From Christiangramia fulva (GTDB lineage: Bacteria; Bacteroidota; Bacteroidia; Flavobacteriales; Flavobacteriaceae): 64,000 nucleotides of DNA. Within the stretch, counting starts at the first letter, position 1. Each line of letters starts with the position of its first letter. The stretch is from NCBI RefSeq assembly GCF_003024155.1, contig NZ_CP028136.1:1302001-1366000 (forward strand), read 5' to 3'. Below the pieces are notes generated by a model. It was not told the DNA's origin. It saw only the letters and a list, made by a program, of their open reading frames with translations, and did no database searches. Shown in pieces: positions 1 to 9,310 of this stretch. The translations under genes and the position numbers were made by a program.

Positions 1-1
1 G

Positions 2-538
2 GTTGAAATTTGGGTGAATTATGTCATGATAGTTTCCAGCACCGCAGGCCTGTGGGCCTATAATATTGGCGATACCATTCAGTTCACCTCGTTGAAACCT
101 TTCAGAGTAATAGTCTCTGGCAGGATCAAACATTTTATTTCGGCTTTTGGTGAACATGTGATCGCGAAAGAAGTGGAGCAGGCGATGCAGGAAGCGGTTG
201 CCGAAACCGGTGCTTCCATAAGCGAATTTACCGTTGCCCCACAGATTAATCCCGAAGGCGAGGAGCTCCCGTTTCACGAATGGTTTATTGAATTTGAAAA
301 GGAACCGAAAGATTTAGATAAATTTGCAGAGATTATTGACAATTCACTGCAGCGGCAAAATTCCTATTATTTCGATCTGATTGAAGGCCATATTCTTCAG
401 CGTTTAAAGATCACCAAAGTCGGGAAAAATGCATTTCAGGAGTATATGAAATCGATAGGAAAGCTCGGCGGCCAGAATAAACTTCCGCGTTTAGCGAATG
501 ACCGCAGCATCGCAGATAAATTAAAAGAAACTAAATAA
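2..538 (+). CDS. GH3-family acyl-AMP/amido ligase, C-terminal part (5' end outside window)
   Basis: The reading frame is open to the left edge (codons V-E-I-W-V-N-Y lead into the first visible start-like GTG at 14), so this is the last ~178 residues of a longer protein, normally around 500 residues. The stretch SSTAGLWAYNIGDTI followed by SGRIKHFISAFGEHV matches the C-terminal half of the GH3 family of adenylate-forming enzymes, where a Y-x-x-GD motif sits near the nucleotide site and the C-terminal lid follows. Plant GH3 enzymes conjugate amino acids to acyl hormones; the substrate in Bacteroidota is unknown. It ends 3 bp before the DUF6909 gene, so the two are probably co-transcribed. The family call is recognition from sequence; the function is not established. 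Confidence 0.8.
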   Translation, partial: VEIWVNYVMIVSSTAGLWAYNIGDTIQFTSLKPFRVIVSGRIKHFISAFGEHVIAKEVEQAMQEAVAETGASISEFTVAPQINPEGEELPFHEWFIEFEKEPKDLDKFAEIIDNSLQRQNSYYFDLIEGHILQRLKITKVGKNAFQEYMKSIGKLGGQNKLPRLANDRSIADKLKETK

Positions 539-541
539 TAT

Positions 542-2230
542 ATGGCAATATCAAAATTACAGGGAAGAACAAGAGCTCAGGAAAGCTCTGGAGCTATTGA
601 AAGGATGTATATTACCATGCGGCACCTTTTTAACCGCGGATTTTATAAACCCATGGGGGTATCTGGAGAAACCCTTCGGGAATCGCTTTTGACACTCCGC
701 CCTGAAATTTACGGTTCTGTTGCCGATGATAAAGCCGAACTGGAAGGACTACTTTATGTAATTGACCGTTTGCCTCGCGGAATTGAAGAATGCCGATTTA
801 TCAATCTTACCAGTGATGAAGGCTACGGAAATTCGCATTTCAAACCCATAGTTCCTCCAAAAAGACGCCGTAACTGCTACCGCATTGACGATGAGCAGAT
901 GAATATTGAGATCACCCGCGGGCGTTCTGAAATTTATGATATTCTTACCCACCTCACTTTCATGTTCATTGAATCTGAAAAGATCATGAAGCGGGTGGTG
1001 ATCGATGAAGATGGAAGTGTGACCCGCGATTGGCAAAAACTTGAAGCGGCCGTTTATCAAAAAGAAGAGCTCACTCAGGCGCAACGTGAAGTGGCTTTGA
1101 CGCATACCGCGAGTATCCTCGGGAGGACTTTTCAGGAGCTCACGATGATCTATCCTAAATTTTCGACCAGTGAAAACCAGGATCGATTTCTAAAGCTTAT
1201 ATATTCCCTCGGTAAAATGGCCATTCAGGAGGCAGTAAAAAATGATAAAAGAATAATCACTTTCAGTCCGGTATTACGGGAAAGGCTGGGGCATCATATC
1301 CACGGTGAAATTTGGGCAAATCATATAAAAGCCCATTTGCAGAAAAAAGGACTGCTTAACCGTCCAATCCATGTGATCAGTGCCAATATGCACAGTGTAA
1401 TGAACACGGTTTTTGCTCCCGTGGCCCTAAAGCAAGAATTGAAAAAGAAGGGTGAACTGGGTGTATATGAAGATTTGAGCAACAGTGCAAACGGCCCTTT
1501 GAGAAATAAAGTTACCAAAGCCGCTTTGGAACAGGGAATGTTCTTTATTGAAGACACGAGTGGAACCAATATCGATGTGCAGGTATTCGATACGGCAAAG
1601 CTTGAACAAGGTTTTAAAAATCAAAGTTTCAATTCTTTGGAAGATAAGGATAAACCCGTCATTATAGTGATGGATTACGCCTTTGGGGAACAGGCTTATG
1701 AAACCATGGATGAGCTGCTAAAGCCTTTCGCCTATGAAGAAAAGGAAATTAAGATCAACGTAAAATCCATTTCTATAATGGGAAAAGCCGGCATTTTGGA
1801 AGGTGGCAAGGGCGATATTATGATTCCCGACGCACATTTATTTGAAGGCACTGCCGATAATTACCCTTTTGATAATAAATTAAAGAAATCTGATCTTGAG
1901 GGTTATGGCATCAATGTGGTTGATGGCGCCATGATCACCGTATTGGGAACTTCCCTTCAGAATAAGGATATTTTAAGGTTTTTCCACGACTCGACCTGGA
2001 ATGTTTGCGGCCTCGAGATGGAAGGAGCTCATTATCACAAAGCCATTCAGGCGGCTTCCAAATTGCGTGGCAGCATCAGCGAGCATGTGAAGGTGAGATA
2101 TGCTTATTATGCTTCAGATAATCCGCTGGAAACCGGAAGCACCCTTGCATCCGGAGGTTTAGGAACCTCAGGTGTTAAGCCAACTTATCTTATCACTGAG
2201 AAAATCCTGGAACAGATTTTTAATTCTTAA
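542..2230 (+). CDS. DUF6909-family protein with nucleosidase-like C-terminal domain
   Basis: A 562-residue cytoplasmic protein with no signal peptide. The N-terminal ~350 residues match no domain I can name. The C-terminal ~200 residues carry the pattern of the purine phosphorylase/AMP nucleosidase superfamily: a strand plus MGKAGILEGGKGDIMIPDA (compare the GKCGGL...GDF-LP region of AMP nucleosidase), then EGTADNYPF, then the glutamate motif GLEMEGAHY, then YASDNPLETG. I infer an N-glycosidase/phosphorylase fold; the known Flavobacteriaceae family name is DUF6909 and its reaction is not known to me. It lies 3 bp after the GH3 ligase and 9 bp before rfbC on the same strand. Confidence 0.75.
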   Translation: MAISKLQGRTRAQESSGAIERMYITMRHLFNRGFYKPMGVSGETLRESLLTLRPEIYGSVADDKAELEGLLYVIDRLPRGIEECRFINLTSDEGYGNSHFKPIVPPKRRRNCYRIDDEQMNIEITRGRSEIYDILTHLTFMFIESEKIMKRVVIDEDGSVTRDWQKLEAAVYQKEELTQAQREVALTHTASILGRTFQELTMIYPKFSTSENQDRFLKLIYSLGKMAIQEAVKNDKRIITFSPVLRERLGHHIHGEIWANHIKAHLQKKGLLNRPIHVISANMHSVMNTVFAPVALKQELKKKGELGVYEDLSNSANGPLRNKVTKAALEQGMFFIEDTSGTNIDVQVFDTAKLEQGFKNQSFNSLEDKDKPVIIVMDYAFGEQAYETMDELLKPFAYEEKEIKINVKSISIMGKAGILEGGKGDIMIPDAHLFEGTADNYPFDNKLKKSDLEGYGINVVDGAMITVLGTSLQNKDILRFFHDSTWNVCGLEMEGAHYHKAIQAASKLRGSISEHVKVRYAYYASDNPLETGSTLASGGLGTSGVKPTYLITEKILEQIFNS

Positions 2231-2239
2231 AATTTCTAA

Positions 2240-2785
2240 ATGAAGGTTGAAAAGACTCCACTAAAAGATTGTTATTTAATAAAACCCACCATTTTTGAAG
2301 ACCAGCGGGGAATATTTCTGGAAACCTACCACCGTAAAAGGCTCGCCGAAACTACCGGAATAGATAATGAGTTTGTGCAGGATAACCAGTCAATCTCGAG
2401 ATACGGTGTACTTCGCGGACTGCATTATCAAACCGGGGATTTTGCCCAGACTAAAATTGTCCGCGTAATTTACGGGAAAGTGGTCGATGTAGTGGTAGAT
2501 CTGCGGCGGGATTCTCCCACTTTTAAAAAAACTTATTCTGCCATTCTTGATGACCAAAACCTCTACCAGCTTTTTGTGCCAAAAGGTTTTGCTCACGGAT
2601 TCTTGACGCTTTCCGAAAAATCTGTTTTCGCTTACAAATGTGATCATTATTACCAACCCGGTTCAGAAGCGGGTATTATTTTTAATGATCCTGACCTGAA
2701 TATTGACTGGAATTTTCCCGAAGCCGAAATGATCATTTCTGAAAAAGACCGCAAACAACCTACTTTAAAAGAAGTTTTTGGATGA
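2240..2785 (+). CDS. rfbC: dTDP-4-dehydrorhamnose 3,5-epimerase
   Basis: A 181-residue cupin-fold epimerase, the usual family length. It converts dTDP-4-keto-6-deoxyglucose to dTDP-4-keto-L-rhamnose in the cytoplasm. Visible marks are the substrate motif DNQSISRYGVLRGLHYQ with catalytic His62, the KGFAHGF stretch at 115-121, and Tyr132 in AYKCD. Its stop codon overlaps the start of rfbD in an ATGA, indicating translational coupling. The pathway partners rfbA and rfbB are not adjacent, so the rhamnose genes appear split; a separate nucleotidyltransferase at 25864 is of a related type. The assignment is firm. Confidence 0.93.
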   Translation: MKVEKTPLKDCYLIKPTIFEDQRGIFLETYHRKRLAETTGIDNEFVQDNQSISRYGVLRGLHYQTGDFAQTKIVRVIYGKVVDVVVDLRRDSPTFKKTYSAILDDQNLYQLFVPKGFAHGFLTLSEKSVFAYKCDHYYQPGSEAGIIFNDPDLNIDWNFPEAEMIISEKDRKQPTLKEVFG

Positions 2786-3633
2786 AAAATATTTTGGTAA
2801 CAGGAGCTTCCGGGCAGCTGGGGAAATGTTTTCAGAAGCATTCGAAAAAATATCCTCATTGGAATTTTCATTTTTTATTTTCTGCTCAGCTCGATATTAC
2901 TTCTCAAGACAGCATTCAAAAAACATTTAAGGAAGGAAATTTTGATGTTTGCATCAACTGCGCAGCCTACACCAATGTGGAACAGGCCGAAAATGAACCC
3001 GAAAAAGCTTTTTTGATCAATGCCGAAGCCGTTAAAAATCTGGCTAAAATAACTTCAGAAAATAACTGCATCCTGATTCATTTTTCCACCGATTATGTTT
3101 TCAACGGAAATGCTGAAGCTCCTTATTCCGAAGAAGATGAAGTAGATCCCGTCAATGAATATGGGCGTTCTAAGCTGCAAGGTGAGCAGTTTATCCAGGA
3201 AATTGCTGATAAATATTACATTTTTCGAACTTCCTGGTTGTATTCTGAATTTGGCCATAATTTTTTTAATACCATCCTGAAAAAAGCCGGTGAAGGCGCA
3301 GAGCTCAATATCACCACTTCGCAGCGGGGAACTCCCACCAATGCTAATGATCTTGCAGAATATGTGCTGAAAATATTGAATTTTGAAAAGCAGGAATTCA
3401 ATCTCTATCATTTTAGTAACGAGGGCGAAGCGACCTGGTATGATTTCGCAGAAGCCATCCTGGATTTTTCCGGGAACCGCGAAAAAGTCAAGCTGAATAA
3501 GACAGGATTTTATAAGACACTGGCGGAAAGACCATCCTACAGCGTGCTTTCCAAGAAAAAACTTAAGGACACCTTTCCTTTTGAAATTCCGGAATGGAAA
3601 ACCTCTTTAAAAGATCTTTTAACTGAAAATTGA
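2782..3633 (+). CDS. rfbD: dTDP-4-dehydrorhamnose reductase
   Basis: A 283-residue extended SDR that makes the final reduction to dTDP-L-rhamnose. The Rossmann motif GASGQLGK is at residues 8-15, the family motif STDYVFNG at 102-109, and the catalytic pair Y127-x3-K131 sits in EYGRSK. The start overlaps the rfbC stop by 4 bp. The next gene follows after 28 bp, so the surface-sugar genes form one transcription unit with it. Length and motifs are normal. Confidence 0.93.
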   Translation: MKNILVTGASGQLGKCFQKHSKKYPHWNFHFLFSAQLDITSQDSIQKTFKEGNFDVCINCAAYTNVEQAENEPEKAFLINAEAVKNLAKITSENNCILIHFSTDYVFNGNAEAPYSEEDEVDPVNEYGRSKLQGEQFIQEIADKYYIFRTSWLYSEFGHNFFNTILKKAGEGAELNITTSQRGTPTNANDLAEYVLKILNFEKQEFNLYHFSNEGEATWYDFAEAILDFSGNREKVKLNKTGFYKTLAERPSYSVLSKKKLKDTFPFEIPEWKTSLKDLLTEN

Positions 3634-3661
3634 TTACTTTTCAGGTAAGCAAAAACAAAAA

Positions 3662-4651
3662 ATGGCTAAAAGAATACTAATTACCGGCGCTGCCGGATTT
3701 CTGGGTTCACATCTTTGCGACCGCTTTATCAGCGAGGGTTTTGAAGTGATCGCCATGGATAATCTTATCACCGGTGACCTAAAAAATATTGCGCATCTTT
3801 TTGGAAAGAAGAATTTCGAATTTCAGCATCACGATATCACCAAATTTGTACATGTGCCGGGTAAGCTGGATTATATTCTGCATTTTGCTTCACCTGCCAG
3901 CCCAATTGACTATCTTAAAATTCCCATTCAAACTCTCAAAGTTGGCTCTGTGGGAACCTTGCACTGCCTGGGGCTTGCCAAAGATAAGGATGCGAGGATC
4001 CTGATCGCTTCGACTTCCGAGGTTTATGGAGATCCGCTGGTACATCCGCAAAACGAAGAATATTACGGTAATGTAAATGCCATTGGTCCTCGCGGGGTAT
4101 ACGATGAAGCCAAAAGATTCCAGGAGTCCATTACAATGGCATACCATCGCTTTCATGGGCTGGAAACACGAATTGCACGTATTTTTAACACCTACGGACC
4201 CCGAATGCGACTGAATGACGGCCGTGTAATACCTGCTTTTATAGGCCAGGCGCTAAGGGGCGAGAATCTCACCGTTTTTGGCGATGGCAGTCAAACCCGA
4301 TCTTTCTGTTTTGTGGACGACCAGGTGGAAGGAATTTTCAGGTTGTTGCACAGCGATTACAGCAATCCTGTGAATATTGGAAATCCTGATGAGATCAGTA
4401 TTCTCGATTTTGCTAAAGAGATCCTCAGTTTAACCGGGACGGACCAGGAAATAACTTTTAAAGAACTTCCTAAAGATGATCCCATGCAGCGGCAACCAGA
4501 TATTTCAAGAGCACGCGAAGTTCTTGGATGGGAGCCGAAAGTTTCACGGCAGCAGGGAATGAAAATCACTTATGACTATTTTAAGAATTTGAGTTCTGAA
4601 GAGCTCGAGAAAAGGGAGCATAAAGATTTTTCAGAACACATCAGAAGATAA
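3662..4651 (+). CDS. UDP-glucuronate decarboxylase-like SDR (UDP-xylose synthase type)
   Basis: A 329-residue extended [11 protein letters not shown] at 9-16 binds NAD, STSEVYG is at 117-123, and the catalytic Y147-x3-K151 lies in [11 protein letters not shown], a pattern typical of UDP-glucuronate decarboxylases rather than of dTDP-glucose dehydratases. The family converts UDP-glucuronate to UDP-xylose through a 4-keto intermediate, feeding glycan synthesis. It lies between rfbD and a GT2 glycosyltransferase 3 bp downstream, consistent with capsule or O-antigen synthesis. Epimerase activity on another UDP-sugar cannot be excluded. Confidence 0.82.
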   Translation: MAKRILITGAAGFLGSHLCDRFISEGFEVIAMDNLITGDLKNIAHLFGKKNFEFQHHDITKFVHVPGKLDYILHFASPASPIDYLKIPIQTLKVGSVGTLHCLGLAKDKDARILIASTSEVYGDPLVHPQNEEYYGNVNAIGPRGVYDEAKRFQESITMAYHRFHGLETRIARIFNTYGPRMRLNDGRVIPAFIGQALRGENLTVFGDGSQTRSFCFVDDQVEGIFRLLHSDYSNPVNIGNPDEISILDFAKEILSLTGTDQEITFKELPKDDPMQRQPDISRAREVLGWEPKVSRQQGMKITYDYFKNLSSEELEKREHKDFSEHIRR

Positions 4652-4654
4652 AAA

Positions 4655-5440
4655 ATGGAAGATTATGGCAAGGTTTCGGTAATAATGCCGGCTTACAACA
4701 GCGGCAAATTTATCGGCCACGCCATAGATTCGGTCATCGCACAAACCTATGAGAACTGGGAATTGCTAATTGTTGATGATGCTTCTACTGATGACACCCG
4801 CGAAATCATTCAGAATAAATTAAATTCTGACCAGAGGATTCAGCTTTTTCATCATTCCACCAACCTCGGTACTCAATATTCGCGCAATAAAGCCATAGAA
4901 AAGGCTGCTGGACGTTTTATTGCCTTTTTAGACGCCGATGACCTTTGGATACCTGAAAAGCTGGAAATCCAGCTTAAAACCCTTCATGAACAAAATTTCC
5001 AGGCGTGCTTTTCTTCTTATGATTTGATTGATGAAAAAGGACGGAGTTTGGGTAAGACAATAAAGGCTCTTCCAAAACTCAATTTTCAGAAATTATTAAA
5101 GGCAAATTATGTAGGCAATCTTACAGGGATTTATGATACCCGAAAAATCGGAAAGATTTTCTGTCCCGATATTGCAAAAAGACAGGATTGGGCATTATGG
5201 CTGGAGGTGATACGGAAAGGTGGCCCTATCACTGGTATCCAGCAAAGCCTGGCGAAATACAGGGTGCGGAAAAATTCTATTTCCAGGAACAAATTTGCGA
5301 TGCTGAACTATAATTTTCGCGTTTATCACCATGTTCTGGGCTACGGCTATCTTCACAGCTGTTGGAGAATGCTCATTTTCCTGAAGGAGCAGTTCTTTAT
5401 AAAATCGAAACAGGAAATTTCTAATGAACCAGAGAAGTGA
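4655..5440 (+). CDS. family 2 glycosyltransferase
   Basis: A 261-residue GT-A fold enzyme without clear membrane segments. The N-terminus VSVIMPAYNSGKFI and the acidic VDDAS at ~40-44 form the nucleotide site; FLDADDLW at 91-98 holds the metal-binding aspartates, and RQDWALWLEV near residue 175 holds the probable catalytic base. It probably adds one sugar to a surface polysaccharide. It starts 3 bp after the SDR gene and its 3' end overlaps the convergent ligase gene by 20 bp. Donor and acceptor cannot be read from sequence. Confidence 0.88.
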   Translation: MEDYGKVSVIMPAYNSGKFIGHAIDSVIAQTYENWELLIVDDASTDDTREIIQNKLNSDQRIQLFHHSTNLGTQYSRNKAIEKAAGRFIAFLDADDLWIPEKLEIQLKTLHEQNFQACFSSYDLIDEKGRSLGKTIKALPKLNFQKLLKANYVGNLTGIYDTRKIGKIFCPDIAKRQDWALWLEVIRKGGPITGIQQSLAKYRVRKNSISRNKFAMLNYNFRVYHHVLGYGYLHSCWRMLIFLKEQFFIKSKQEISNEPEK

Positions 5441-6731
5441 ACTGTTTCAGTTTTCCGCTGGGGCTGCGCTTGAGATATTCTTTTCTTTCAAATTGAATAT
5501 TCAGATTTTTTCCCACGTAAGTTTCAATGGCTTTCAGGATTTTATGCCGCTGTTCTTCCGAAAATTCATGTTCGCTGACATATTCAATGTGAAATTCATC
5601 AATTTTTGTCTGCACGATCACGAATTCCTTGATATTTCCGCTGTCTTCGATCACCGTTTTTGTCACATAATAGAAGGTTAGGCCGGGAACGACTTTTCCA
5701 TTGGCAAGCCTTGCAATATCATTGGTCCTACCGATAAGTTTTTCGAGAATGGGTTTTTTAAAAGTACTTTTCTCAGAAAGTACTCCGGTATCCCCAATAT
5801 CGTACCGAATCATCGGGTGAGCCTTGTTGTAAAGGGAAGTGATGACCACTCTGCCTTCATTGCCAGGCGGAAGGATATTGTTATTATTATCAAGGATCTC
5901 TATAAAAAGATCTTCTGAATTTACGATCCAGTGCTGGTTTTCATCTTCAAAAGCGATAAGCCCAACCTCGCTGGCTCCATATTCATTGATCACCGGCACC
6001 CCCATCGCTTCTTCAATAAGAATTTTGTCTTTTTCAAACAGTCTTTCTGAAGTGACTATGCAGATCTTAAGGCTTGGACACATTTCTTTCAAAACCATTC
6101 CGCGATCTTTCAGAAAACGGGCAAAAAGCATGATGGCACTCGTGTAACCGTTGAGGTAATCAAAATCTGATTTTTTGAACCGGTTCAGGAATGCCTCCAT
6201 TTTTCGTTCGCTAAGATCGAATATGTTAAATCGCCTTCTCAGGCTTATCCGGTCTTTGAGCCGTTCCTGGATATTTCCGTAGAAATCCAGCGGAATCCCA
6301 TAAAACCTGGCCTGAAGTGATTTGTTGAGATCGATATCATACCACTTATACCGGTCCTGAAATGCGGCCCAGCTCAGAGCATGGGCAAAGCGATCTTTGG
6401 CAAAAATAAAGGGATGACCGCTGCTGCCGGAAGTTTTCCCAATATAGGGGTTCTTTTTGGAGAAAGTATCGCTAAGGCGCATTTCCAGGGGTTGTTGCAA
6501 ATCAGATTTTTTCATTACAGGGACATCTTCCCAGGATGAAAACTTATCTTTTCCAAAGAAATTCCTGTAAAACCCATTATTTTTAAGATGATATTTTACA
6601 ATTTTCTCCCGCTGGCCGTGGAGGTAGTTTTCATAGTTCTCTTCAGGAATGGTCTGGATCACCTTTAAATGGGTAATGGCCCGGTTAATGGGAAATTTAT
6701 TAAGCTTTAAAGAAAGTTTAAACCAATCCAA
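5421..6731 (-). CDS. PaaK/CapK-like AMP-forming ligase
   Basis: A 436-residue adenylate-forming enzyme related to phenylacetate-CoA ligase and to CapK proteins of capsule loci. TSGSSGHP at 100-107 is the phosphate-binding loop, INEYGASEVG (~250) the AMP motif, and IRYDIGDTG (~310) the ribose-binding motif. No phenylacetate degradation gene lies nearby. Its position, tail to tail with the glycosyltransferase and overlapping it by 20 bp, fits a role in activating an acyl or amino acid group for polysaccharide decoration. That role is inferred; the fold is clear. Confidence 0.82.
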   Translation of the reverse strand: MDWFKLSLKLNKFPINRAITHLKVIQTIPEENYENYLHGQREKIVKYHLKNNGFYRNFFGKDKFSSWEDVPVMKKSDLQQPLEMRLSDTFSKKNPYIGKTSGSSGHPFIFAKDRFAHALSWAAFQDRYKWYDIDLNKSLQARFYGIPLDFYGNIQERLKDRISLRRRFNIFDLSERKMEAFLNRFKKSDFDYLNGYTSAIMLFARFLKDRGMVLKEMCPSLKICIVTSERLFEKDKILIEEAMGVPVINEYGASEVGLIAFEDENQHWIVNSEDLFIEILDNNNNILPPGNEGRVVITSLYNKAHPMIRYDIGDTGVLSEKSTFKKPILEKLIGRTNDIARLANGKVVPGLTFYYVTKTVIEDSGNIKEFVIVQTKIDEFHIEYVSEHEFSEEQRHKILKAIETYVGKNLNIQFERKEYLKRSPSGKLKQFTSLVH

Positions 6732-6759
6732 GGTCGGAAGAGCTTTTTTATTGAAATTA

Positions 6760-6791
6760 TTGGTGCTTCAATTTACAAACAATTATTTTTG
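6760..6791 (+). promoter_or_regulatory. Bacteroidota-type promoter of purD
   Basis: TTGG at 6760-6763, 20 bp spacer, then TATTTTTG at 6784-6791, matching the Bacteroidota -7 consensus TAnnTTTG. The predicted start of transcription is near 6798, about 18 nt before the purD ATG. Confidence 0.6.
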
Positions 6792-6815
6792 AGCCAACAT
6801 AAAAAATATTAATCC

Positions 6816-8087
6816 ATGAATATCCTTATTCTTGGCTCCGGCGGCCGCGAACATGCATTTGCTTATAAAATCGCTCAAAGTAAGAAGTGCGATAAACTTT
6901 TTGTAGCGCCCGGCAACGCGGGAACTTCAGAAATAGCTGAGAATCTTGATCTTAATCCCATCGATTTTGAAGCGGTGGCCAAAACAGCTTTGACCAAAGA
7001 TATTAATATGATCGTAGTTGGACCTGAAGATCCGCTGGTGAAAGGAATAGTTGATTATTTCAAAAATGATGAGCGTTTACAGGATATCATGATCATTGGT
7101 CCTTCTAAAAGGGGAGCGCTTCTTGAAGGCAGTAAAGAGCGAGCCAAGGAATTCATGGGCATGTATAAAATTCCCACTGCCGCCTATGAAAGTTTTAGCT
7201 GGGAGAGCCTTGGAGCCGGCAGGAAATTTCTGGAAACCCTGCAACCGCCTTATGTATTAAAAGCAGATGGACTTGCTGCCGGAAAAGGAGTTCTGATAAT
7301 TGACGATCTGGAGGAAGCGAAAAAAGAGCTTGAGAATATGCTTTCCGGGAAATTTGGTGCGGCAAGTGAAAAAGTGGTCATAGAGGAGTTTCTTGATGGA
7401 ATTGAACTGAGCGTATTTGTACTTACCGATGGTAAGAATTACAAAATTCTTCCAACCGCAAAAGACTATAAAAGAATAGGGGAAGGTGATACCGGTTTAA
7501 ATACCGGGGGTATGGGAGCTGTTTCACCCGTTCCTTTTGTCGATACCGTTCTTATGCAAAAAATTGAAGAGCGCATTGTTAAACCAACCGTACAGGGCCT
7601 TGAAGCTGAAAATATTGATTATAAAGGATTTATTTTTATTGGCCTGATAAAAGTGGGTGACGATCCTTACGTCATTGAATACAATGTGAGAATGGGGGAT
7701 CCAGAAACCGAAGTGGTACTTCCACGAATTGAAAGTGATCTGGTAAGTCTTTTAGAAAAAACCTGGGAAGTAAAGCTAAATGAGGCTGAATTAAGGGTGA
7801 ATGACCAATCGGCGACTACTGTAATGATGGTTTCCGGCGGTTATCCGCAGACTTATGAAAAAGGAAAAGAGATCACCGGAATAAAAGAAATCCGGGATTC
7901 CATCGTTTTTCATGCAGGAACAAAAAATGACGGGGAAAAAGTGGTGACCAGCGGAGGCCGGGTTATTGCGATTACTTCTTTTGGAGAGGACTATAAAAAG
8001 GCACTAAAAAAATCTTATCAAAATGCTGAAAAACTTCATTTCGATAAGATGTATTTTAGAAAGGATATAGGTTTTGACCTATCCTAA
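6816..8087 (+). CDS. purD: phosphoribosylamine-glycine ligase (GAR synthetase)
   Basis: A 423-residue ATP-grasp enzyme that joins glycine to phosphoribosylamine in step two of de novo purine synthesis. GSGGREHA at 7-14 is the N-terminal PurD motif; LKADGLAAGKGV lies near 148-159 and GGMGAVSP near 230; EYNVRMGDPETE carries the metal ligands. The length is normal for the stand-alone bacterial form. Its own promoter precedes it, and its last 9 bp overlap the convergent DUF6341 gene. No other pur gene is near. Confidence 0.95.
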   Translation: MNILILGSGGREHAFAYKIAQSKKCDKLFVAPGNAGTSEIAENLDLNPIDFEAVAKTALTKDINMIVVGPEDPLVKGIVDYFKNDERLQDIMIIGPSKRGALLEGSKERAKEFMGMYKIPTAAYESFSWESLGAGRKFLETLQPPYVLKADGLAAGKGVLIIDDLEEAKKELENMLSGKFGAASEKVVIEEFLDGIELSVFVLTDGKNYKILPTAKDYKRIGEGDTGLNTGGMGAVSPVPFVDTVLMQKIEERIVKPTVQGLEAENIDYKGFIFIGLIKVGDDPYVIEYNVRMGDPETEVVLPRIESDLVSLLEKTWEVKLNEAELRVNDQSATTVMMVSGGYPQTYEKGKEITGIKEIRDSIVFHAGTKNDGEKVVTSGGRVIAITSFGEDYKKALKKSYQNAEKLHFDKMYFRKDIGFDLS

Positions 8088-8309
8088 AAATGGTTTTGGC
8101 CTGGTGCGGTCGCTTTCTTTTTCTTCTTTGTCAAAAATGCGAAGTTGATTCATCCAGTATGCAAATGCAATAACACCAATGATCAAAAAGATCCAATTAA
8201 TGATATTTGCCAGAAACCAGGAATCGTTTTGTAAAAAGCGAAGTTGATCTAAAGGCCAGAAAAGTACATCTTCAAAAATCCATTCTATTGCTCTGAAAAA
8301 CTCTGTCAT
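8079..8309 (-). CDS. DUF6341-type small membrane protein
   Basis: A 76-residue protein with one strong hydrophobic segment at about 33-52 (NIINWIFLIIGVIAFAYWMN), preceded by a tryptophan-rich amphipathic stretch and followed by a charged tail. This matches the small DUF6341 family of Flavobacteriaceae, whose role is unknown. A TATTTTTG element 20 bp upstream on the same strand supports expression. The stop overlaps the convergent purD end by 9 bp. Confidence 0.72.
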   Translation of the reverse strand: MTEFFRAIEWIFEDVLFWPLDQLRFLQNDSWFLANIINWIFLIIGVIAFAYWMNQLRIFDKEEKESDRTRPKPFLG

Positions 8310-8329
8310 GCTAAAAATCTTTTGGATTA

Positions 8330-8337
8330 CAAAAATA
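8330..8337 (-). promoter_or_regulatory. -7 element (TATTTTTG) of the DUF6341 gene
   Basis: On the minus strand these bases read TATTTTTG, a full match to TAnnTTTG. Predicted transcription start is near 8323, about 14 nt before the start codon at 8309. No clear -33 element is seen. Confidence 0.5.
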
Positions 8338-8349
8338 TAAAAAACCTAC

Positions 8350-9270
8350 ATGCTAACAAGCTTTTTTAGTAAATCAAAGCCATTAAACCTTTCCCTCATC
8401 ATCCTTTTGATGATCGGATTTTATCTCAGCGCAACATTTTTTAGCCTGAAAGGTTTAGGTTTTTCTACGATTTTGGAGCTTACCGGAGTCTTGCTGGCGC
8501 TCATTCTAAACGTACTTGTATTAAATTTTATCGCAAAGAAAAATGAGCTAACCAAGCGCAGTGCTTACAAAACCCTTCTTTTTACTATTTTTTGCGTTTC
8601 ATTCTTCAGTTTATTGAAGAACGGGCCGGCCATTATAGCCAATCTTTTTGTACTACTTGCTCTTCGGCGTATTATTAGCCTGAGAACAAGAAAATTCATT
8701 CAGCAAAAAATATTCGATGCGACTTTCTGGATAGGAATTGCGAGTTTGTATTACTTCTGGGCCAGTCTTTTTTTTATTATCGTTTTTTTTGCCATTCTTT
8801 CCTTTGCGGCATATTTCAAGAACTGGCTGGTGCCGTTCGTTGCTTTTTTGGCTGTGGTTTCCCTTACCACCTGTTTTCATTTGCTGGTGAATGACCAGTT
8901 TTACACTTTTTCGGACTGGTTTCAGGCAAGTAATTTTGATTTTTCGGAATACAGGAATTTTCGTTTGCTAATTCCCCTGAGTATTTTGCTCGCTTTGCTT
9001 TTATGGACTCTGATCAATTATTTCTCTGCACTTCAGAAAGCAAGCGTGACCAGGAGACCTGTTTTAAGCCTGATTCTTTTATACTTGCTCGTGGCGGGCG
9101 CTGTTGCTGTTCTGGCACCTACTAAAAATGGTAGTGAACTCATCTTCTTTTTTGTTCCTTTCAGCATCATCGCTTCAAATTATTTTGAAGGGAAAAAAGA
9201 AAAATTGTTCAAAGAGATTTTGCTGACAGTGCTGATACTTATGCCCTTTGTTCTGGCGTTTTTAGCATAG
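8350..9270 (+). CDS. DUF6427-type polytopic membrane protein
   Basis: A 306-residue integral membrane protein with about eight to ten hydrophobic segments spread over its length (for example LSLIILLMIGFYLSATFF at the start and LLTVLILMPFVLAFLA at the end) and short charged loops. It matches the DUF6427 family seen in Flavobacteriaceae beside the DUF6341 gene. It is divergent from that gene with 40 bp between the starts. No catalytic motif is visible, so no function is assigned. Confidence 0.7.
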   Translation: MLTSFFSKSKPLNLSLIILLMIGFYLSATFFSLKGLGFSTILELTGVLLALILNVLVLNFIAKKNELTKRSAYKTLLFTIFCVSFFSLLKNGPAIIANLFVLLALRRIISLRTRKFIQQKIFDATFWIGIASLYYFWASLFFIIVFFAILSFAAYFKNWLVPFVAFLAVVSLTTCFHLLVNDQFYTFSDWFQASNFDFSEYRNFRLLIPLSILLALLLWTLINYFSALQKASVTRRPVLSLILLYLLVAGAVAVLAPTKNGSELIFFFVPFSIIASNYFEGKKEKLFKEILLTVLILMPFVLAFLA

Positions 9271-9298
9271 GATTTCTGGATAGCCCGGGGAAATATGA

Positions 9299-9306
9299 TA
9301 TCTTTG
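9299..9306 (+). promoter_or_regulatory. Promoter -7 element (TATCTTTG) of the DUF4254-GT9 unit
   Basis: TATCTTTG fully matches TAnnTTTG. A TTCTGG at about 9274 lies 19 bp upstream as a possible -33 element. Transcription should begin near 9312, which places the UUCG stem-loop at the extreme 5' end of the mRNA and leaves a leader of about 58 nt. Confidence 0.55.
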
Positions 9307-9310
9307 TAGC

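Noticed and set aside
6732..6815. Purine riboswitch before purD
   Set aside because: The leader after the predicted start of transcription is about 18 nt, too short for a riboswitch.
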